From contig JAJDTJ010000044.1 of assembly GCA_022827225.1 (NCBI GenBank), forward strand, positions 1 to 64,000: DNA of 64,000 nucleotides, in the 5' to 3' direction. This document shows, in pieces, positions 49,970 through 60,004 of the stretch. Each line of letters starts with the position of its first letter. The stretch's first letter is position 1. Below the pieces are notes generated by a model, which searched no databases, was not told where the DNA came from, and saw only the letters and a program-made list of their open reading frames with translations. The DNA is from Candidatus Poribacteria bacterium. Lineage in GTDB: Bacteria > Poribacteria > WGA-4E > WGA-3G. Made by a program: the position numbers and the translations under genes.

Positions 49970-50683
49970 ATGTCTAAACGCAGAATCCTCACACTCATCG
50001 TTATTCCTGTCCTGCTGATTTCCGGGTTGATTGTCGTCCTCATCAACAACCCGCGAGAATCCACAGCCACCTTAATCCTCGCGGAGCAACGGGTTGACTT
50101 TGGTACGCTCCCAGAATGGGAAGGCACTGTAACACGCACCGTAACAGCACGCAACGTAGGCAAAAACACGCTCCGCATCCAAAACGTCCACACAGGTTGT
50201 AGTTACGCCAAAATCACAGCACCCGAACAGATCCGACCCAACGGAGAAGCGGCGTTCCACATCGTCCTCAACCCCGAAACACTGCCCGCCGATGAGACCA
50301 CAGCAAGGGCAACAATTTTCACCGACACCCCAAACACACCAAGCGTCACACTGACAATCGTTGCCGCCGCGAAACGGTTTGCGACACTCAACCCGGATAC
50401 CTGCGATTTCGGCAATATCCGTCCCGAAACGATGTATCAGAAAGAGCTCAAACTCTCCGTGAATGCGCCGCTCGACGCATCAGGCATCCGTCTCCTACCA
50501 TCAAACCAGCCGGCGTTGACGTGGAAGATAACACCCGACCCTAACACAGACACCTCACACCGTATCACCGTTCAACTCCATTCACCGAAAGACAATGGAC
50601 ACTTTGCATCGCTACTCACCATCGCGTTTCCGAACGAGCGAACATTGACACTCCCGGTCTACGGCTTCATCCAAAGCGATTAA
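49970..50683 (+). CDS. DUF1573-family membrane-anchored protein
   Basis: 237 aa. The N-terminal helix (ILTLIVIPVLLISGLIVVLI) anchors it. AEQRVDFGTLPEWEGTVTRT followed by VTARNVGKNTLRIQNVHTGC is the DUF1573 beta-sandwich signature, including the conserved Cys in T-G-C-S. A second Ig-like half follows (TCDFGNIRPETMYQKELKLS). These proteins are extracytoplasmic with unknown function. It starts 9 bp after the preceding stop. Confidence 0.82.
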   Translation: MSKRRILTLIVIPVLLISGLIVVLINNPRESTATLILAEQRVDFGTLPEWEGTVTRTVTARNVGKNTLRIQNVHTGCSYAKITAPEQIRPNGEAAFHIVLNPETLPADETTARATIFTDTPNTPSVTLTIVAAAKRFATLNPDTCDFGNIRPETMYQKELKLSVNAPLDASGIRLLPSNQPALTWKITPDPNTDTSHRITVQLHSPKDNGHFASLLTIAFPNERTLTLPVYGFIQSD

Positions 50684-50850
50684 GCACTCCTCGGACGCTG
50701 CCCATTTCAAATTATCGTCAAATTAAGGGTAAACACAGTTTATAGTAGGGCAATTCATTGCCCGTTGTTGAACTGCCGACTGCTGATGACTGACAACTGA
50801 TAGCCGACTGCTGATGGCTGATTGCCAACAGCCAAAAACCAAATAAACAC
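50684..50850. repeat. simple GACTGCTGATG-type repeats
   Basis: From about 50768 to 50835 the sequence is built from variants of ACTGCTGATGACTGA and ACAACTGATAGCCGA. No gene seen; a promoter follows. Confidence 0.5.
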
Positions 50851-50880
50851 TTGACAAAATCGTGTAAATTGTAGTATCAT
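50851..50880 (+). promoter_or_regulatory. sigma-70 promoter upstream of membrane protein gene
   Basis: TTGACA (50851-50856), 18-bp spacer, TATCAT (50875-50880); 34 nt from the likely start site to the ATG at 50921. Confidence 0.65.
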
Positions 50881-50920
50881 TTAACATACGAATACCTGTA
50901 AAAAAACAGAAGAACCCTTC

Positions 50921-52054
50921 ATGGAAAAACGCTACTTCGATTTCAGGGATATTTTCCAAGCGATACGCTACGGATTCAGTGGACGAAAAATCGCGGTCCA
51001 TCTCGTTGGACTCGTCCTCGCCTATCTGATTTATCAAACCTTGGTATATCTCAGTCTCTTCGTTGTAGGGAACACCGCCGCTCAGGACTTTTGGAATAAA
51101 TATGGACTCCTACCCGCTCTACCCTTCAGTGATAATGGACTCACACAGACAACTGAGATCGCAATGTGGATAGGCGTGGTCAGCTTCGCGTGTATATTTT
51201 TTTTAGCAAGCACTGTAGCTTCCAAAATTACCATCGAGCAACTCCGCGGGGACTTCTTCTTTTCGGTCGGCGACGCAGTAACTTTTCTTAAGGGGCATTG
51301 GAAATCTGTCCTCGGCGCCTTCATCGGGCTGCTCCTCATCCAGATATTCCTCGCCTTAATACCGCTGAGCATCGCAGGACTCGGAAAGTTACCGGTCGTT
51401 GGAAAACCGTTCCTAACGATCAGTTCACTGTTCATGCCGATCGGCTTTTTTCTCGGCGTGCTGATGGCACTGATCGCGATCGTTTTCGGGGTTAGTCTGT
51501 TCTTTGTGCCGGCTGTCGTCGCCACCACCGGTGCCGACACCTTTGAAACGATCTATCAGCAATTCGCCATCGTTTGGAACCAACCGTGGCGCACGGTGTG
51601 TTATGAAGTGATATTGTTTCTGATGAAACTCATCTTTGTACCCATCTGGGCTTTTTTTTGCCTCGCCGGTTTCTCGATCATTATGCTCCCGATATCGCTC
51701 CTACACACTGGAGAGATGGAGCATATCACGGCTTGCGCAAACTTATGGCTCGGTGGTGCCATCGAAAAGTTAACGATGCTACCATATATCAACACATTTG
51801 GTGTTTTTAACATCGGTATGGCTATGAAGGAGGCATCCGCTTTCGCGACAACGGTGACCGCTATCTTTCTCACACTCACGATACTGATGGTGGTCGGGGT
51901 GGTGATCGCCTACCTGTTTTCAATCGCTTCCGCCGGTAACACGATGGTCTACCTGATCCTGCGTAAGAAACTTGACGGACATAATTTGTTAGAACCGTCC
52001 GACACCAGAGAAATAGAGACACCGGATGCGGAGCCTGAACCGGAGCCCCAGTAA
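50921..52054 (+). CDS. polytopic membrane protein of unknown function
   Basis: 377 aa with six to eight hydrophobic helices (e.g. VHLVGLVLAYLIYQTLVYLS, FIGLLLIQIFLALIPLSIAG, TAIFLTLTILMVVGVVIAYL) and an acidic tail ending PDAEPEPEPQ. I do not recognise a specific family; the layout recalls DUF4013 or glycerophosphodiesterase-type membrane domains. It lies 80 bp upstream of secA and may be co-transcribed with it. Confidence 0.75.
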   Translation: MEKRYFDFRDIFQAIRYGFSGRKIAVHLVGLVLAYLIYQTLVYLSLFVVGNTAAQDFWNKYGLLPALPFSDNGLTQTTEIAMWIGVVSFACIFFLASTVASKITIEQLRGDFFFSVGDAVTFLKGHWKSVLGAFIGLLLIQIFLALIPLSIAGLGKLPVVGKPFLTISSLFMPIGFFLGVLMALIAIVFGVSLFFVPAVVATTGADTFETIYQQFAIVWNQPWRTVCYEVILFLMKLIFVPIWAFFCLAGFSIIMLPISLLHTGEMEHITACANLWLGGAIEKLTMLPYINTFGVFNIGMAMKEASAFATTVTAIFLTLTILMVVGVVIAYLFSIASAGNTMVYLILRKKLDGHNLLEPSDTREIETPDAEPEPEPQ

Positions 52055-52134
52055 AGATTTTAGTAAAGTTGGGTATACGGAGAAAGACTTTCAAGTGTCA
52101 ACGGACCTAATCGAACCGCAAGGAAATTAAAAAT

Positions 52135-54969
52135 ATGTTCCAAAAAATGCTAACAAAAGTCTTCGGGAGTAAAGAAGATAGGGATGTCAAACAGTTTAGC
52201 GACATCGTTGAAGCGGTCAACCAACGCGAACCGGCAGTCCAAAAACTCACGGACGCACAACTACAATCCAAAACACCGGAGTTCCGCCAAAAGTTAGACG
52301 CAGGCGCATCGCTCGATGAACTCCTACCAGACGCGTTCGCTGTCGTCCGAGAAGCAGCTGTCCGCACACTGAAACAGCGACACTACGATGTCCAAATTAT
52401 GGGCGGTGCCGCACTCCATCAAGGATGCATCGCAGAGATGCGGACCGGTGAAGGGAAAACACTCACATCAACACTCGCTGTCTATCTCAACGCACTCACA
52501 GGGAACGGAGTCCACGTCGCAACCGTCAACGACTACCTCGCCCGTCGGGACGCTGAGTGGATGGGAAAAGTCTATAACTTCCTTGGACTCTCCGTCGGAC
52601 TCACGCTCAGCCTGATGCCCCACGAACAGAAAAAACTCGGATACAAGTCAGACATCATCTACGGCGTTCACAGCGAATTTGGGTTCGATTACCTCTGGGA
52701 TAACAAAGCACTCTCCCTCGACATGAAAGTCCAACGCGGACACGTCTACGCCATCCTTGATGAAGTCGATAGTATCCTCATTGACGAGGCACGTACACCG
52801 CTCATTATCTCAGAACCCTCCGGTAAACCTGCCGAACTCTATAAACAGGTTAACAGCGTTGTCACACAACTCAAAGAAGACGAACATTTCAAAATAGATC
52901 AGCAAGGAAAATCCCGCGGCAGCGTAACCCTCACCGACGAAGGCGTTGAAGAGGTCGAACGCCGCCTCGGTGTCGGTAACCTTTATGAACATACCAACGT
53001 CGCTATGGTACACCACGTCAACCAAGCACTCACCGCGCACCAGCTTTACAAACGCGACGTCGATTATCTCGTCGAAAACGGTGAAGTCCTTCTCGTCGAT
53101 GAATTCACAGGACGAAAACAGATCGGGAGACGCTTGAGTGAAGGGCTACACCAAGCGATTGAAGCCAAGGAACGCGTCAGAATCGTTCAAGAAAGCCAAA
53201 CCGGAGCTAAGATTACTTACCAAAACTACTTCCGCATGTACGATAAACTCTCCGGTATGACAGGAACTGCCGCAACAGAAGCAAACGAATTCGCACATAT
53301 CTACGGCTTGGAGGTCGCCGTCATACCGACCAATGAACCGATGATCCGGATGGATAATCCCGACCAGATTTATGCAAGTGAAGAAGTAAAATATAACGCA
53401 GTCTTGGCAGATATCGCAGAACAGCACAAAAACGGGCGTCCAATCCTTGTCGGGACAGCCTCCATTGAAAGTTCCGAGAAATTGAGTAAAATGCTCAAAG
53501 CGAAACATCGCGACATCAAGCACCAGGTTTTGAATGCTAAAGAACACGCACACGAGGCAGATATTATTGCACAGGCAGGCATCCCAGGTGCCGTGACAAT
53601 CGCTACGAACATGGCGGGACGCGGTGTGGACATCCTCCTCGGCGGAAACCCGGAAGGCTTAGCCAAGGATATGCTCCGTAAGCAGAACGCTAAGGTAGAT
53701 GAACTGCATCCAGAGTCTGAAGTGTATCAGAAAGCACTCAAAAAAGCGGAAGCAATTTGTGACCAAAACAAGAAGAAGGTATTAAGGGCAGGCGGACTCC
53801 ATATCGTCGGCACCGAACGACACGAGTCGCGGCGTATTGACAACCAGCTCCGTGGACGCGCCGGTAGACAGGGCGACCCCGGCTCTTCGCGGTTCTATCT
53901 CTCCCTCGAAGACGAATTGATGCGGAAATTCGGTTCCGAACGTTTACAGGGACTGATGACGCGCATCGGAATGGACGAAGAAATGCCCTTAGAGCATTCC
54001 AGTCTGACCAAATCCATTGAGAAGGCACAAACCCGTGTCGAACAGATGCACTTTGAAGTTCGTAAAAACCTCCTCAAGTTCGACGATGTCATGGATTCAC
54101 AGCGCGACACCATCTATACCTTACGCGATACCGTCTTAGCATCTGCTACCGATATGTCCATCCTCTCAACAGACGAAGATGTGTCAGAAACGGATGCCTC
54201 CGAATCGCAGGAAAATGGGAACGATCTTGAAGAAGTAGGACTCGCAGCACTCGCCGAAAAGGGAGGCGGAGCACCGGCAACCCTCAAAACAACAATTTGG
54301 CAGATGATTGAACGCGTCGTGCAAGATGCAGTTGACGACAATATGCCGGAAGGCAAAGCGAACACCCTCGAAACACCAGACAGGTTTGAGCAGTGGTTGA
54401 CGGATAAATTTCCGGTTACACCGACATGGAAGACCCCGTTGGCACAAGCGGATGTAGACGAAATCGAAGAGCAAACCTTGACGTTATTGCGCGAGGCTTA
54501 CGAGCAACGCGAAACCGAACTCAGACCAGAGATGATGCGTCTCCTCGAACGGCTACTCCTTCTCGATCGGATTGATGATCACTGGAAGGAACACCTCTAT
54601 AATATTGACTACATCGAAGAAGGTATCCGGTTCGGCGCAGGATACGGCGGTAAAGACCCGATTGTTGTCTTCAAGAACGAGGCACTCGCCGTCTTTGAGA
54701 CAATGTATCAGTCTATTGAAGAAGAGGTCAGCGAATTCATCTTCAAATCTCAAGTCAATACGCAAGCACCGAGACGTGTTCCGGGGCGGCGCGCGGGCAG
54801 TCGGCGGAGACAACCACCGAGACGCGCCCAAGCAAACAGTGCAATGGCAGCGAGTGACGAAGCCGCATTCGCCTCACAACAAGCGATGGGGAATATGCCG
54901 AAGGTCGGTAGAAACGCGCCCTGTCCCTGCGGTAGTGGCAAAAAATACAAACGATGCCACGGCGCATAA
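52135..54969 (+). CDS. secA: preprotein translocase ATPase SecA
   Basis: 944 aa. It drives Sec-dependent export through Sec[23 protein letters not shown] is Walker A (near residue 100), [20 protein letters not shown] the DEAD-type Walker [13 protein letters not shown] and [19 protein letters not shown] the second motor domain, and [17 protein letters not shown] the scaffold region. A linker of about 50 residues ([17 protein letters not shown]) interrupts the helical domain. The C-terminus has an Arg/Gln-rich linker and [14 protein letters not shown], the zinc-binding SEC-C motif that contacts SecB and lipids. AGGAAA precedes the ATG. Confidence 0.98.
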   Translation: MFQKMLTKVFGSKEDRDVKQFSDIVEAVNQREPAVQKLTDAQLQSKTPEFRQKLDAGASLDELLPDAFAVVREAAVRTLKQRHYDVQIMGGAALHQGCIAEMRTGEGKTLTSTLAVYLNALTGNGVHVATVNDYLARRDAEWMGKVYNFLGLSVGLTLSLMPHEQKKLGYKSDIIYGVHSEFGFDYLWDNKALSLDMKVQRGHVYAILDEVDSILIDEARTPLIISEPSGKPAELYKQVNSVVTQLKEDEHFKIDQQGKSRGSVTLTDEGVEEVERRLGVGNLYEHTNVAMVHHVNQALTAHQLYKRDVDYLVENGEVLLVDEFTGRKQIGRRLSEGLHQAIEAKERVRIVQESQTGAKITYQNYFRMYDKLSGMTGTAATEANEFAHIYGLEVAVIPTNEPMIRMDNPDQIYASEEVKYNAVLADIAEQHKNGRPILVGTASIESSEKLSKMLKAKHRDIKHQVLNAKEHAHEADIIAQAGIPGAVTIATNMAGRGVDILLGGNPEGLAKDMLRKQNAKVDELHPESEVYQKALKKAEAICDQNKKKVLRAGGLHIVGTERHESRRIDNQLRGRAGRQGDPGSSRFYLSLEDELMRKFGSERLQGLMTRIGMDEEMPLEHSSLTKSIEKAQTRVEQMHFEVRKNLLKFDDVMDSQRDTIYTLRDTVLASATDMSILSTDEDVSETDASESQENGNDLEEVGLAALAEKGGGAPATLKTTIWQMIERVVQDAVDDNMPEGKANTLETPDRFEQWLTDKFPVTPTWKTPLAQADVDEIEEQTLTLLREAYEQRETELRPEMMRLLERLLLLDRIDDHWKEHLYNIDYIEEGIRFGAGYGGKDPIVVFKNEALAVFETMYQSIEEEVSEFIFKSQVNTQAPRRVPGRRAGSRRRQPPRRAQANSAMAASDEAAFASQQAMGNMPKVGRNAPCPCGSGKKYKRCHGA

Positions 54970-55003
54970 ACAGAACGGACCGTCGTCAAAAGTGCGTAAG
55001 TCC
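54966..55003. repeat. dispersed repeat, second copy (GTCAAAAGTGCGTAAGTCC)
   Basis: AACAGAACGGACCGTCGTCA then AAAGTGCGTAAGTCC matches 11806-11843 except in the ACCGTC/GCTGTA hexamer. It starts at the secA stop codon. Confidence 0.55.
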
Positions 55004-55050
55004 CATTTAGTTCACTTTAGCACATTTGGTAACTTTAATGGAGAACATCC

Positions 55051-55251
55051 TTGAATTCCGAAAACGCTTATGTACTCTCAAAAACGCTACTCGACATCCT
55101 CGCATGTCCAGCGTGTAAAGGTGGAATAGAGCACGATGAAACGGCACAGAAACTCGTCTGTATCGGTGAGTGTCAGCGCCGCTATCCGATCCGAGACGGT
55201 ATCCCAGTGATGCTCATTGATGAAGCAGAATTGCCCAACGAAGAATCATGA
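55051..55251 (+). CDS. Trm112-like small zinc protein
   Basis: 66 aa from a TTG at 55051, fixed by GGAG (55040-55043). LLDILACPACKGGIEHD and LVCIGECQRRYPIRDGIPVM are the Trm112/YcaR signature, a small zinc-binding fold with two C-x-C type pairs. In bacteria the gene often accompanies lipopolysaccharide genes (kdsB, lpxK). Role uncertain; possibly a stabilising partner of methyltransferases. Confidence 0.85.
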   Translation: MNSENAYVLSKTLLDILACPACKGGIEHDETAQKLVCIGECQRRYPIRDGIPVMLIDEAELPNEES

Positions 55252-55281
55252 TAACGATGACCAGAGGCCAATTATAAAAAA

Positions 55282-56529
55282 ATGAAGATTCTATTTTTAA
55301 GCCTCCGGTGTCCGTATCCACCGCATCGAGGCGACAGGATCCGGACGTATAACTTTATCAAGCAGTTATCGAAACAACATGCCGTAACGCTCGTCTATTT
55401 CGCTGAATCCGAAACCGATATTGAAGCAGCGAAACATCTAAAACCGTTTTGTGAACGTGTAGAGTCGGTGCGTTTCCGTCGTTCTTTCGCATTCTTGAAT
55501 ACAGGGGTCCACTGTCTATCACGCTGCCCGCTCCAGCTGCATTACTGGTACGCACCGCAGATGCAACGAAAAATTGATCAGCTCCTCGCGCAAGAACAGT
55601 TTGAACTGATTCATGCACACCTCTTTCGCATGGGGCAATACGTGGCTGAGGTCCAGGGACCCGCGAAAGTGTTAGATTTGTGCGATTCCTTGGCACTGAA
55701 TCTCAGCCGACGCGCTGAACTCGAAAGCAATCCATGGCTCGCAAAAATAAAATTAGATTGCACTCCAAAACGTTTCTTGGTAAAATTGGAGGAAAAGCGG
55801 GTTCGGCGTTACGAAGTCGATATTATGAAGGCTTTCGATTGCGGCACGGTTGTCGCGCGGTTCGACCGCGACTACCTGCTGCAACAGGACGATCGCTTGG
55901 AACTATCAATCGTTCCGATGGGGGTGGATCTCGAATACTTTCAACCGAACGCAGCAGTAGCGTCCACACCGGCGTTACTGTTTACCGGCACAATGAACTA
56001 TTTTCCGAATGCCGATGCCGTGATCTATTTCTGTCGTGAGATTTTCCCACGCATCCGTGAACGGCACCGAGAAGCGACCTTTTATGTCGTCGGTAATCAT
56101 CCATCGGATGCCGTGAAACGACTTGAAGCACAGGATGGTGTCGTCGTCACCGGTTACGTGCCGGATGTCCGTCCCTATTTTGAGAAGGCAGCCGTTTTTG
56201 TCGCACCTTTACGTGCCGGTTCAGGCATACAAACAAAGAATTTAGAGGCAATGGCGATGCAAGTACCCGTTGTCACAACTCCCGTCGGCGCGATGGGTTT
56301 GGAAGCAGAGGTGGGTAGAGAACTCCTCGTCGCCGATACATCGGCAGACTTTGCCGAGCAGGTGAATCAGCTACTTGATAACCAACGTTTGCGAGCCAGT
56401 CTCGCACAAACCGCAAGATCCCGTGTTGAAGCCAGTTACAGTTGGGAGGCTATCGGCGACCGTTTGAAAGAGGTTTATACACAAGCCGTTCACGCATCAA
56501 AACACAGAGCAGAACGCAATAATAATTAA
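55282..56529 (+). CDS. glycosyltransferase, group 1 (PEP-CTERM/EpsH1-associated type)
   Basis: 415 aa. The N-terminus MKILFLSLRCPYPPHRGDRI then RTYNFIKQLSKQH matches the sugar transferase family known as PEP-CTERM/EpsH1-associated (TIGR03087). The C-terminal GT-B half has LLFTGTMNYFPNADAVIYF and VFVAPLRAGSGIQTKNLEAM with the E-x7-E type donor-binding glutamates, GT4-like. It adds a sugar to the lipid-linked repeat unit in the cytoplasm. No exosortase is seen nearby. It precedes the CapD-like gene by 18 bp. Confidence 0.88.
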   Translation: MKILFLSLRCPYPPHRGDRIRTYNFIKQLSKQHAVTLVYFAESETDIEAAKHLKPFCERVESVRFRRSFAFLNTGVHCLSRCPLQLHYWYAPQMQRKIDQLLAQEQFELIHAHLFRMGQYVAEVQGPAKVLDLCDSLALNLSRRAELESNPWLAKIKLDCTPKRFLVKLEEKRVRRYEVDIMKAFDCGTVVARFDRDYLLQQDDRLELSIVPMGVDLEYFQPNAAVASTPALLFTGTMNYFPNADAVIYFCREIFPRIRERHREATFYVVGNHPSDAVKRLEAQDGVVVTGYVPDVRPYFEKAAVFVAPLRAGSGIQTKNLEAMAMQVPVVTTPVGAMGLEAEVGRELLVADTSADFAEQVNQLLDNQRLRASLAQTARSRVEASYSWEAIGDRLKEVYTQAVHASKHRAERNNN

Positions 56530-56547
56530 AACCAGTGAGGAGGGAAT

Positions 56548-58563
56548 ATGGATAAACGGAAAATAAAATGGAGTCCCATAGTTGTTGTTGATGTACTTCT
56601 TGTCAATATCGCGTTTTTATGCGCGTATCTAACCAGTCGGCAATTCGGCTTTGATCCATTAGAACAACCTACATCGCTCGCTTCTGTCCTACAGAATACA
56701 GATATATCACCCTTTCAGCATTTTTTGGGCATCGCCGCCCTCGTCACGATCATCCGAATCGGTATTTTACTGGGGTTCAATATATATAAACCGATGTGGC
56801 AACACGCCTCCGTTCAGGAATTCCGTAAACTATCCACCGCAATCCTATTAGCGACACTTGGGCTTATCGCACTCGCTGTCCCCCTGAAAATCGCTTGGGT
56901 GTTATTCTTGATTGATGGGTTCTATAACTTCGCACTTATCGGATTTACGAAATTCTCTGTACAACTGCTGCAGCGCGATAAACCGGTTGTCAACAGAGGC
57001 CCCCGGAAAATCAAGCACGCAAACGGACGGAACCCGCAATCGCATCTACCCGCTCGAAAACCGCCAACGAAAGTACTTATTGTCGGCGCCGGCGAAACAG
57101 GGATCGGTGTACTCCGTGAAATCAGAAATCACCCAGAAAAACGGTATATTCCCGTAGGGTTCATTGACGATGCTTCGCGTAAGATGGGCAGAACCGTCGC
57201 TGGACTTGAGGTACTCGGTACCACCCGCGACTTGACCTATATTGCCCACAAACGCGCAGTTGATGAGGTTGTCATCGCAATTCCATCAGCACCTGGCGGA
57301 AAAATTCGTGAGATTATCCGACAGTGCGAATATCGCGGCTGCCAATTCAAGATCGTTCCTAACATTCACGCGATCCTTGAAGGGCGCGCCAGTGTCAGTC
57401 AAATTCGGGAAGTCCGATTCGAGGACCTCCTTAACCGATCTACCTCACAGATGGACATCGCCGAGGTCTCGAAATACCTCTCCGGCAAACGCGTCATGGT
57501 AACCGGTGCCGGCGGTTCTATCGGTTCCGAACTCTGCAGACAAGTCGCAAAACTCGACCCCGAACTCCTTATCCTCTTCGGACGCGGTGAAAATAGCCTC
57601 TACCACACAGATATAGAACTCCGCGAGTCCGAACCGGAACTCAATCGCGCTGTGATTATCGGCGATATCCGAGATAACGCCAAGGTTACGCAAATAATAC
57701 GTAAATATCGTCCACACATTATCTTCCATGCCGCCGCGCACAAACACGTCAAATTCATGGAGAACCATCCCGATGAAGCCGTTAAAAACAATATTCTCGG
57801 GACGCAGAACCTTATTGATGCCGCGATCAAACACAAGGTCGAGGCGTTTATCCTCGTCTCCTCTGATAAAGCCGTGAACCCGACGAGCGTCTATGGCGCA
57901 TCCAAACGTGTGACCGAGAAATTGATCCAGTGCAAGGCGAAACAGAACGGAACCCGGTTTATCGCTGTCCGTTTCGGAAATGTTATCGGGAGCCGCGCAA
58001 GTGTACTCCCAAATTTCAAACGTCAGATCGCCAAAGGCGGGCCCGTAACTGTTACACACCGCGAAGCGACCCGATACTTCATGACGATCCCGGAAGCCGT
58101 CCAACTCCTTATCCAAGCCGGCGCTATGGGAAATGGCGGCGAGATTCTCATGTTAGATATGGGAGAACCGATCAAAATCCTCGACCTCGCAGAAGACCTC
58201 ATCCGACTCTCCGGACTTGAGGTCGATAGAGACATCAAGATCGAATTTACAGGTTTAGAACCCGGCGAAAAATTATACGAAGAACTCCTCACGCCGCAAG
58301 AAGGCGTTACGGCGACCAAGCATCAGCGGATCTTCGTAGCACAACTCGAAGAAATTGAGGAACGACTCCTCCTCTCACAGATTGAAGAACTCTCGCTTCT
58401 CGCAGATGGACTTGATGCAGAGGGCATCGTCGCAAAATTCCAAGAATTAGTGCCGACATATCAACCGAACCGAGCCTTCATCACGGAAACGGATACCGAT
58501 AGCGGGTCCGAGATTGTTCAGTTCCCCGCGGAGACGAAAACCGCGAGCGCGAATCGCCGATAA
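56548..58563 (+). CDS. membrane nucleotide-sugar 4,6-dehydratase/epimerase (CapD/PglF/WbpM type)
   Basis: 671 aa; GAGGAGGG precedes the ATG. Four membrane helices fill the first 140 residues, then a first Rossmann domain (VLIVGAGETGIGVLREI near 175) and the catalytic SDR domain with VTGAGGSIGSELCRQV (near 317) and SSDKAVNPTSVYGASKR (Y and K near 447). These enzymes convert UDP-GlcNAc or similar into 4-keto-6-deoxy sugars. It overlaps nothing but lies directly between a glycosyltransferase and the initiating transferase, a standard polysaccharide or O-antigen locus. Confidence 0.93.
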   Translation: MDKRKIKWSPIVVVDVLLVNIAFLCAYLTSRQFGFDPLEQPTSLASVLQNTDISPFQHFLGIAALVTIIRIGILLGFNIYKPMWQHASVQEFRKLSTAILLATLGLIALAVPLKIAWVLFLIDGFYNFALIGFTKFSVQLLQRDKPVVNRGPRKIKHANGRNPQSHLPARKPPTKVLIVGAGETGIGVLREIRNHPEKRYIPVGFIDDASRKMGRTVAGLEVLGTTRDLTYIAHKRAVDEVVIAIPSAPGGKIREIIRQCEYRGCQFKIVPNIHAILEGRASVSQIREVRFEDLLNRSTSQMDIAEVSKYLSGKRVMVTGAGGSIGSELCRQVAKLDPELLILFGRGENSLYHTDIELRESEPELNRAVIIGDIRDNAKVTQIIRKYRPHIIFHAAAHKHVKFMENHPDEAVKNNILGTQNLIDAAIKHKVEAFILVSSDKAVNPTSVYGASKRVTEKLIQCKAKQNGTRFIAVRFGNVIGSRASVLPNFKRQIAKGGPVTVTHREATRYFMTIPEAVQLLIQAGAMGNGGEILMLDMGEPIKILDLAEDLIRLSGLEVDRDIKIEFTGLEPGEKLYEELLTPQEGVTATKHQRIFVAQLEEIEERLLLSQIEELSLLADGLDAEGIVAKFQELVPTYQPNRAFITETDTDSGSEIVQFPAETKTASANRR

Positions 58564-58588
58564 CACGATAATGAGGTTGAAGCAGCCT

Positions 58589-59248
58589 ATGTCGTATACC
58601 GTAGATACCCAAGACGGTATCATAGCACCCAAATCCGCCTGGATGAAACGAACCTTTGATGTCGTTTTCGCGACAATCGCATTTTTGCTGCTGTCTCCAC
58701 TTCTCTTGCTCGGAAGTCTATTGGCGAAGCTGCAATCCAGAGGACCCGTGTTTTACAAATCAAAGCGCGTCGGTAAAGACGAAGTCGTCTTTGAAATGTA
58801 CAAATTCAGGACAATGGTGGTCAATGCCGATACACTCGGTGGCAGCTTAACAACCTATCGAGATACACGGATTACGCCGATCGGTCGGTTCTTGAGATGG
58901 ACGAAACTTGACGAACTCCCGAACTTAATCAACGTTATCAAAGGAGAGATGAGCCTTATCGGACCCCGCCCAGAGGCACCAGACTACGTTAAATACTACA
59001 CGGAAATACAGAAACAGGTGCTATTGGTAAAGCCGGGGATAACGGGACCATCGCAACTCGCGAATCGTGACGAAGAACAGAAATTAAAAGGGCAGCAAGA
59101 CGCGGAACACTACTATATCACAGAACTCATGCCCAAAAAACTCACACTGGACCTCCACTACGTCGCGACACAGAGCATCGCTACAGACATCCGGTGGTTG
59201 CTAAAAACCTTTTGGGTCGTCATCTTCGGACCACGCCGGTTCAAATAG
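58589..59248 (+). CDS. initiating sugar-1-phosphate transferase (bacterial sugar transferase, WcaJ/PglC type)
   Basis: 219 aa from ATG 58589, with GAGG 12 nt ahead; ATG 58571 is also in frame. FDVVFATIAFLLLSPLLLLG is the re-entrant membrane helix, FEMYKFRTM the conserved substrate block, TKLDELPNLINVIKGEMSLIGPRPE carries the catalytic Asp-Glu pair. It moves a sugar-1-phosphate to undecaprenyl phosphate, the first step of repeat-unit assembly. Short monotopic form without the large WbaP N-terminus. Presumably makes the substrate later exported by the Wza/Wzc-like pair at 1-5 kb. Confidence 0.92.
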   Translation: MSYTVDTQDGIIAPKSAWMKRTFDVVFATIAFLLLSPLLLLGSLLAKLQSRGPVFYKSKRVGKDEVVFEMYKFRTMVVNADTLGGSLTTYRDTRITPIGRFLRWTKLDELPNLINVIKGEMSLIGPRPEAPDYVKYYTEIQKQVLLVKPGITGPSQLANRDEEQKLKGQQDAEHYYITELMPKKLTLDLHYVATQSIATDIRWLLKTFWVVIFGPRRFK

Positions 59249-59317
59249 TTAGTGCTGCGTCTACCTTCAACTTTACAGGATGTTGATCGTATATGGCTAT
59301 AGAAATGGTGTATTCAA

Positions 59318-59370
59318 CGTCTTGCACTCCAGCGGAGTGCTATAGTATAAGAAGGTAGCAACTTGCGTTA
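59318..59370. repeat. dispersed repeats downstream of the polysaccharide genes
   Basis: CTTGCACTCCAGCGGAGTGC then TATAGTATAAG (palindrome GCACTCC/GGAGTGC) and GGTAGCAACTTGCGTTATTT, related to the tandem repeats at 43909-44024. Also a GTACA-TACC-TGTAC palindrome at 59401-59414. Confidence 0.5.
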
Positions 59371-59458
59371 TTTATAGATATAGTATCCCTTTGAAGTATG
59401 GTACATACCTGTACTGTACAAGTCCGGCTATTACTTATAGACTATAGGAGCTATTAAG

Positions 59459-59932
59459 ATGAAAAAACTTTACATACTCTCATTAGTGATGCTCATATTC
59501 ATAGCAGGTAATACCTACGCACCGGAACCAACGAAATTCAAAGTTGCTATTGATATTTCCATCCACAACACAGATAATGAAGTCCACAAAAATTTAGCGA
59601 CCAACTACATTAAAAGGGAATTGCGAAGTCTGGCGGATGTCCAAGTTGTTTCATCTAATATTATAGAAAATCCAATATGGGATTACTGCATTACTTTAGT
59701 AATGGTTGTGGTTAAAGACACATTTTATAGTGCCTCCATAACGGTGATGGAAAAAATACCAGTCAATCACTTTACTCCTCGCTGGCAGCGACATTACAAA
59801 GAAATTCCTGCTGTTTTTTTTCCTACAAATACCACCGCTATGGTTGGTATCCAGAGGCTCGAGGACTTTATAAAATCTGAGATAGCAAACTTTGATATTG
59901 ATTATTTACAATTCGCGCGCAAGAATAGGTAA
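59459..59932 (+). CDS. hypothetical secreted protein
   Basis: 157 aa. AGGAG precedes the ATG. The signal peptide (KKLYILSLVMLIFIAGNTYA) is followed by an unrecognised mature domain, KFKVAIDISIHNTDNEVHKN through WDYCITLVMVVVKDTFYSAS and the helical end LEDFIKSEIANFDIDYLQF. The strand/helix layout suggests a small periplasmic domain. AT-richer than neighbours. It may be co-transcribed with the next small gene. Confidence 0.65.
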   Translation: MKKLYILSLVMLIFIAGNTYAPEPTKFKVAIDISIHNTDNEVHKNLATNYIKRELRSLADVQVVSSNIIENPIWDYCITLVMVVVKDTFYSASITVMEKIPVNHFTPRWQRHYKEIPAVFFPTNTTAMVGIQRLEDFIKSEIANFDIDYLQFARKNR

Positions 59933-60004
59933 TCCAATGTGGCAAACACTAAGAAATCGACAATGAAAAGCCTCTCGATTGCGAGGTTGGAAAGTGAGGT
60001 AAAT

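Noticed and set aside
57445..58116. 223-codon minus-strand frame
   Set aside because: Complement of the CapD/PglF-like gene; no independent motif.
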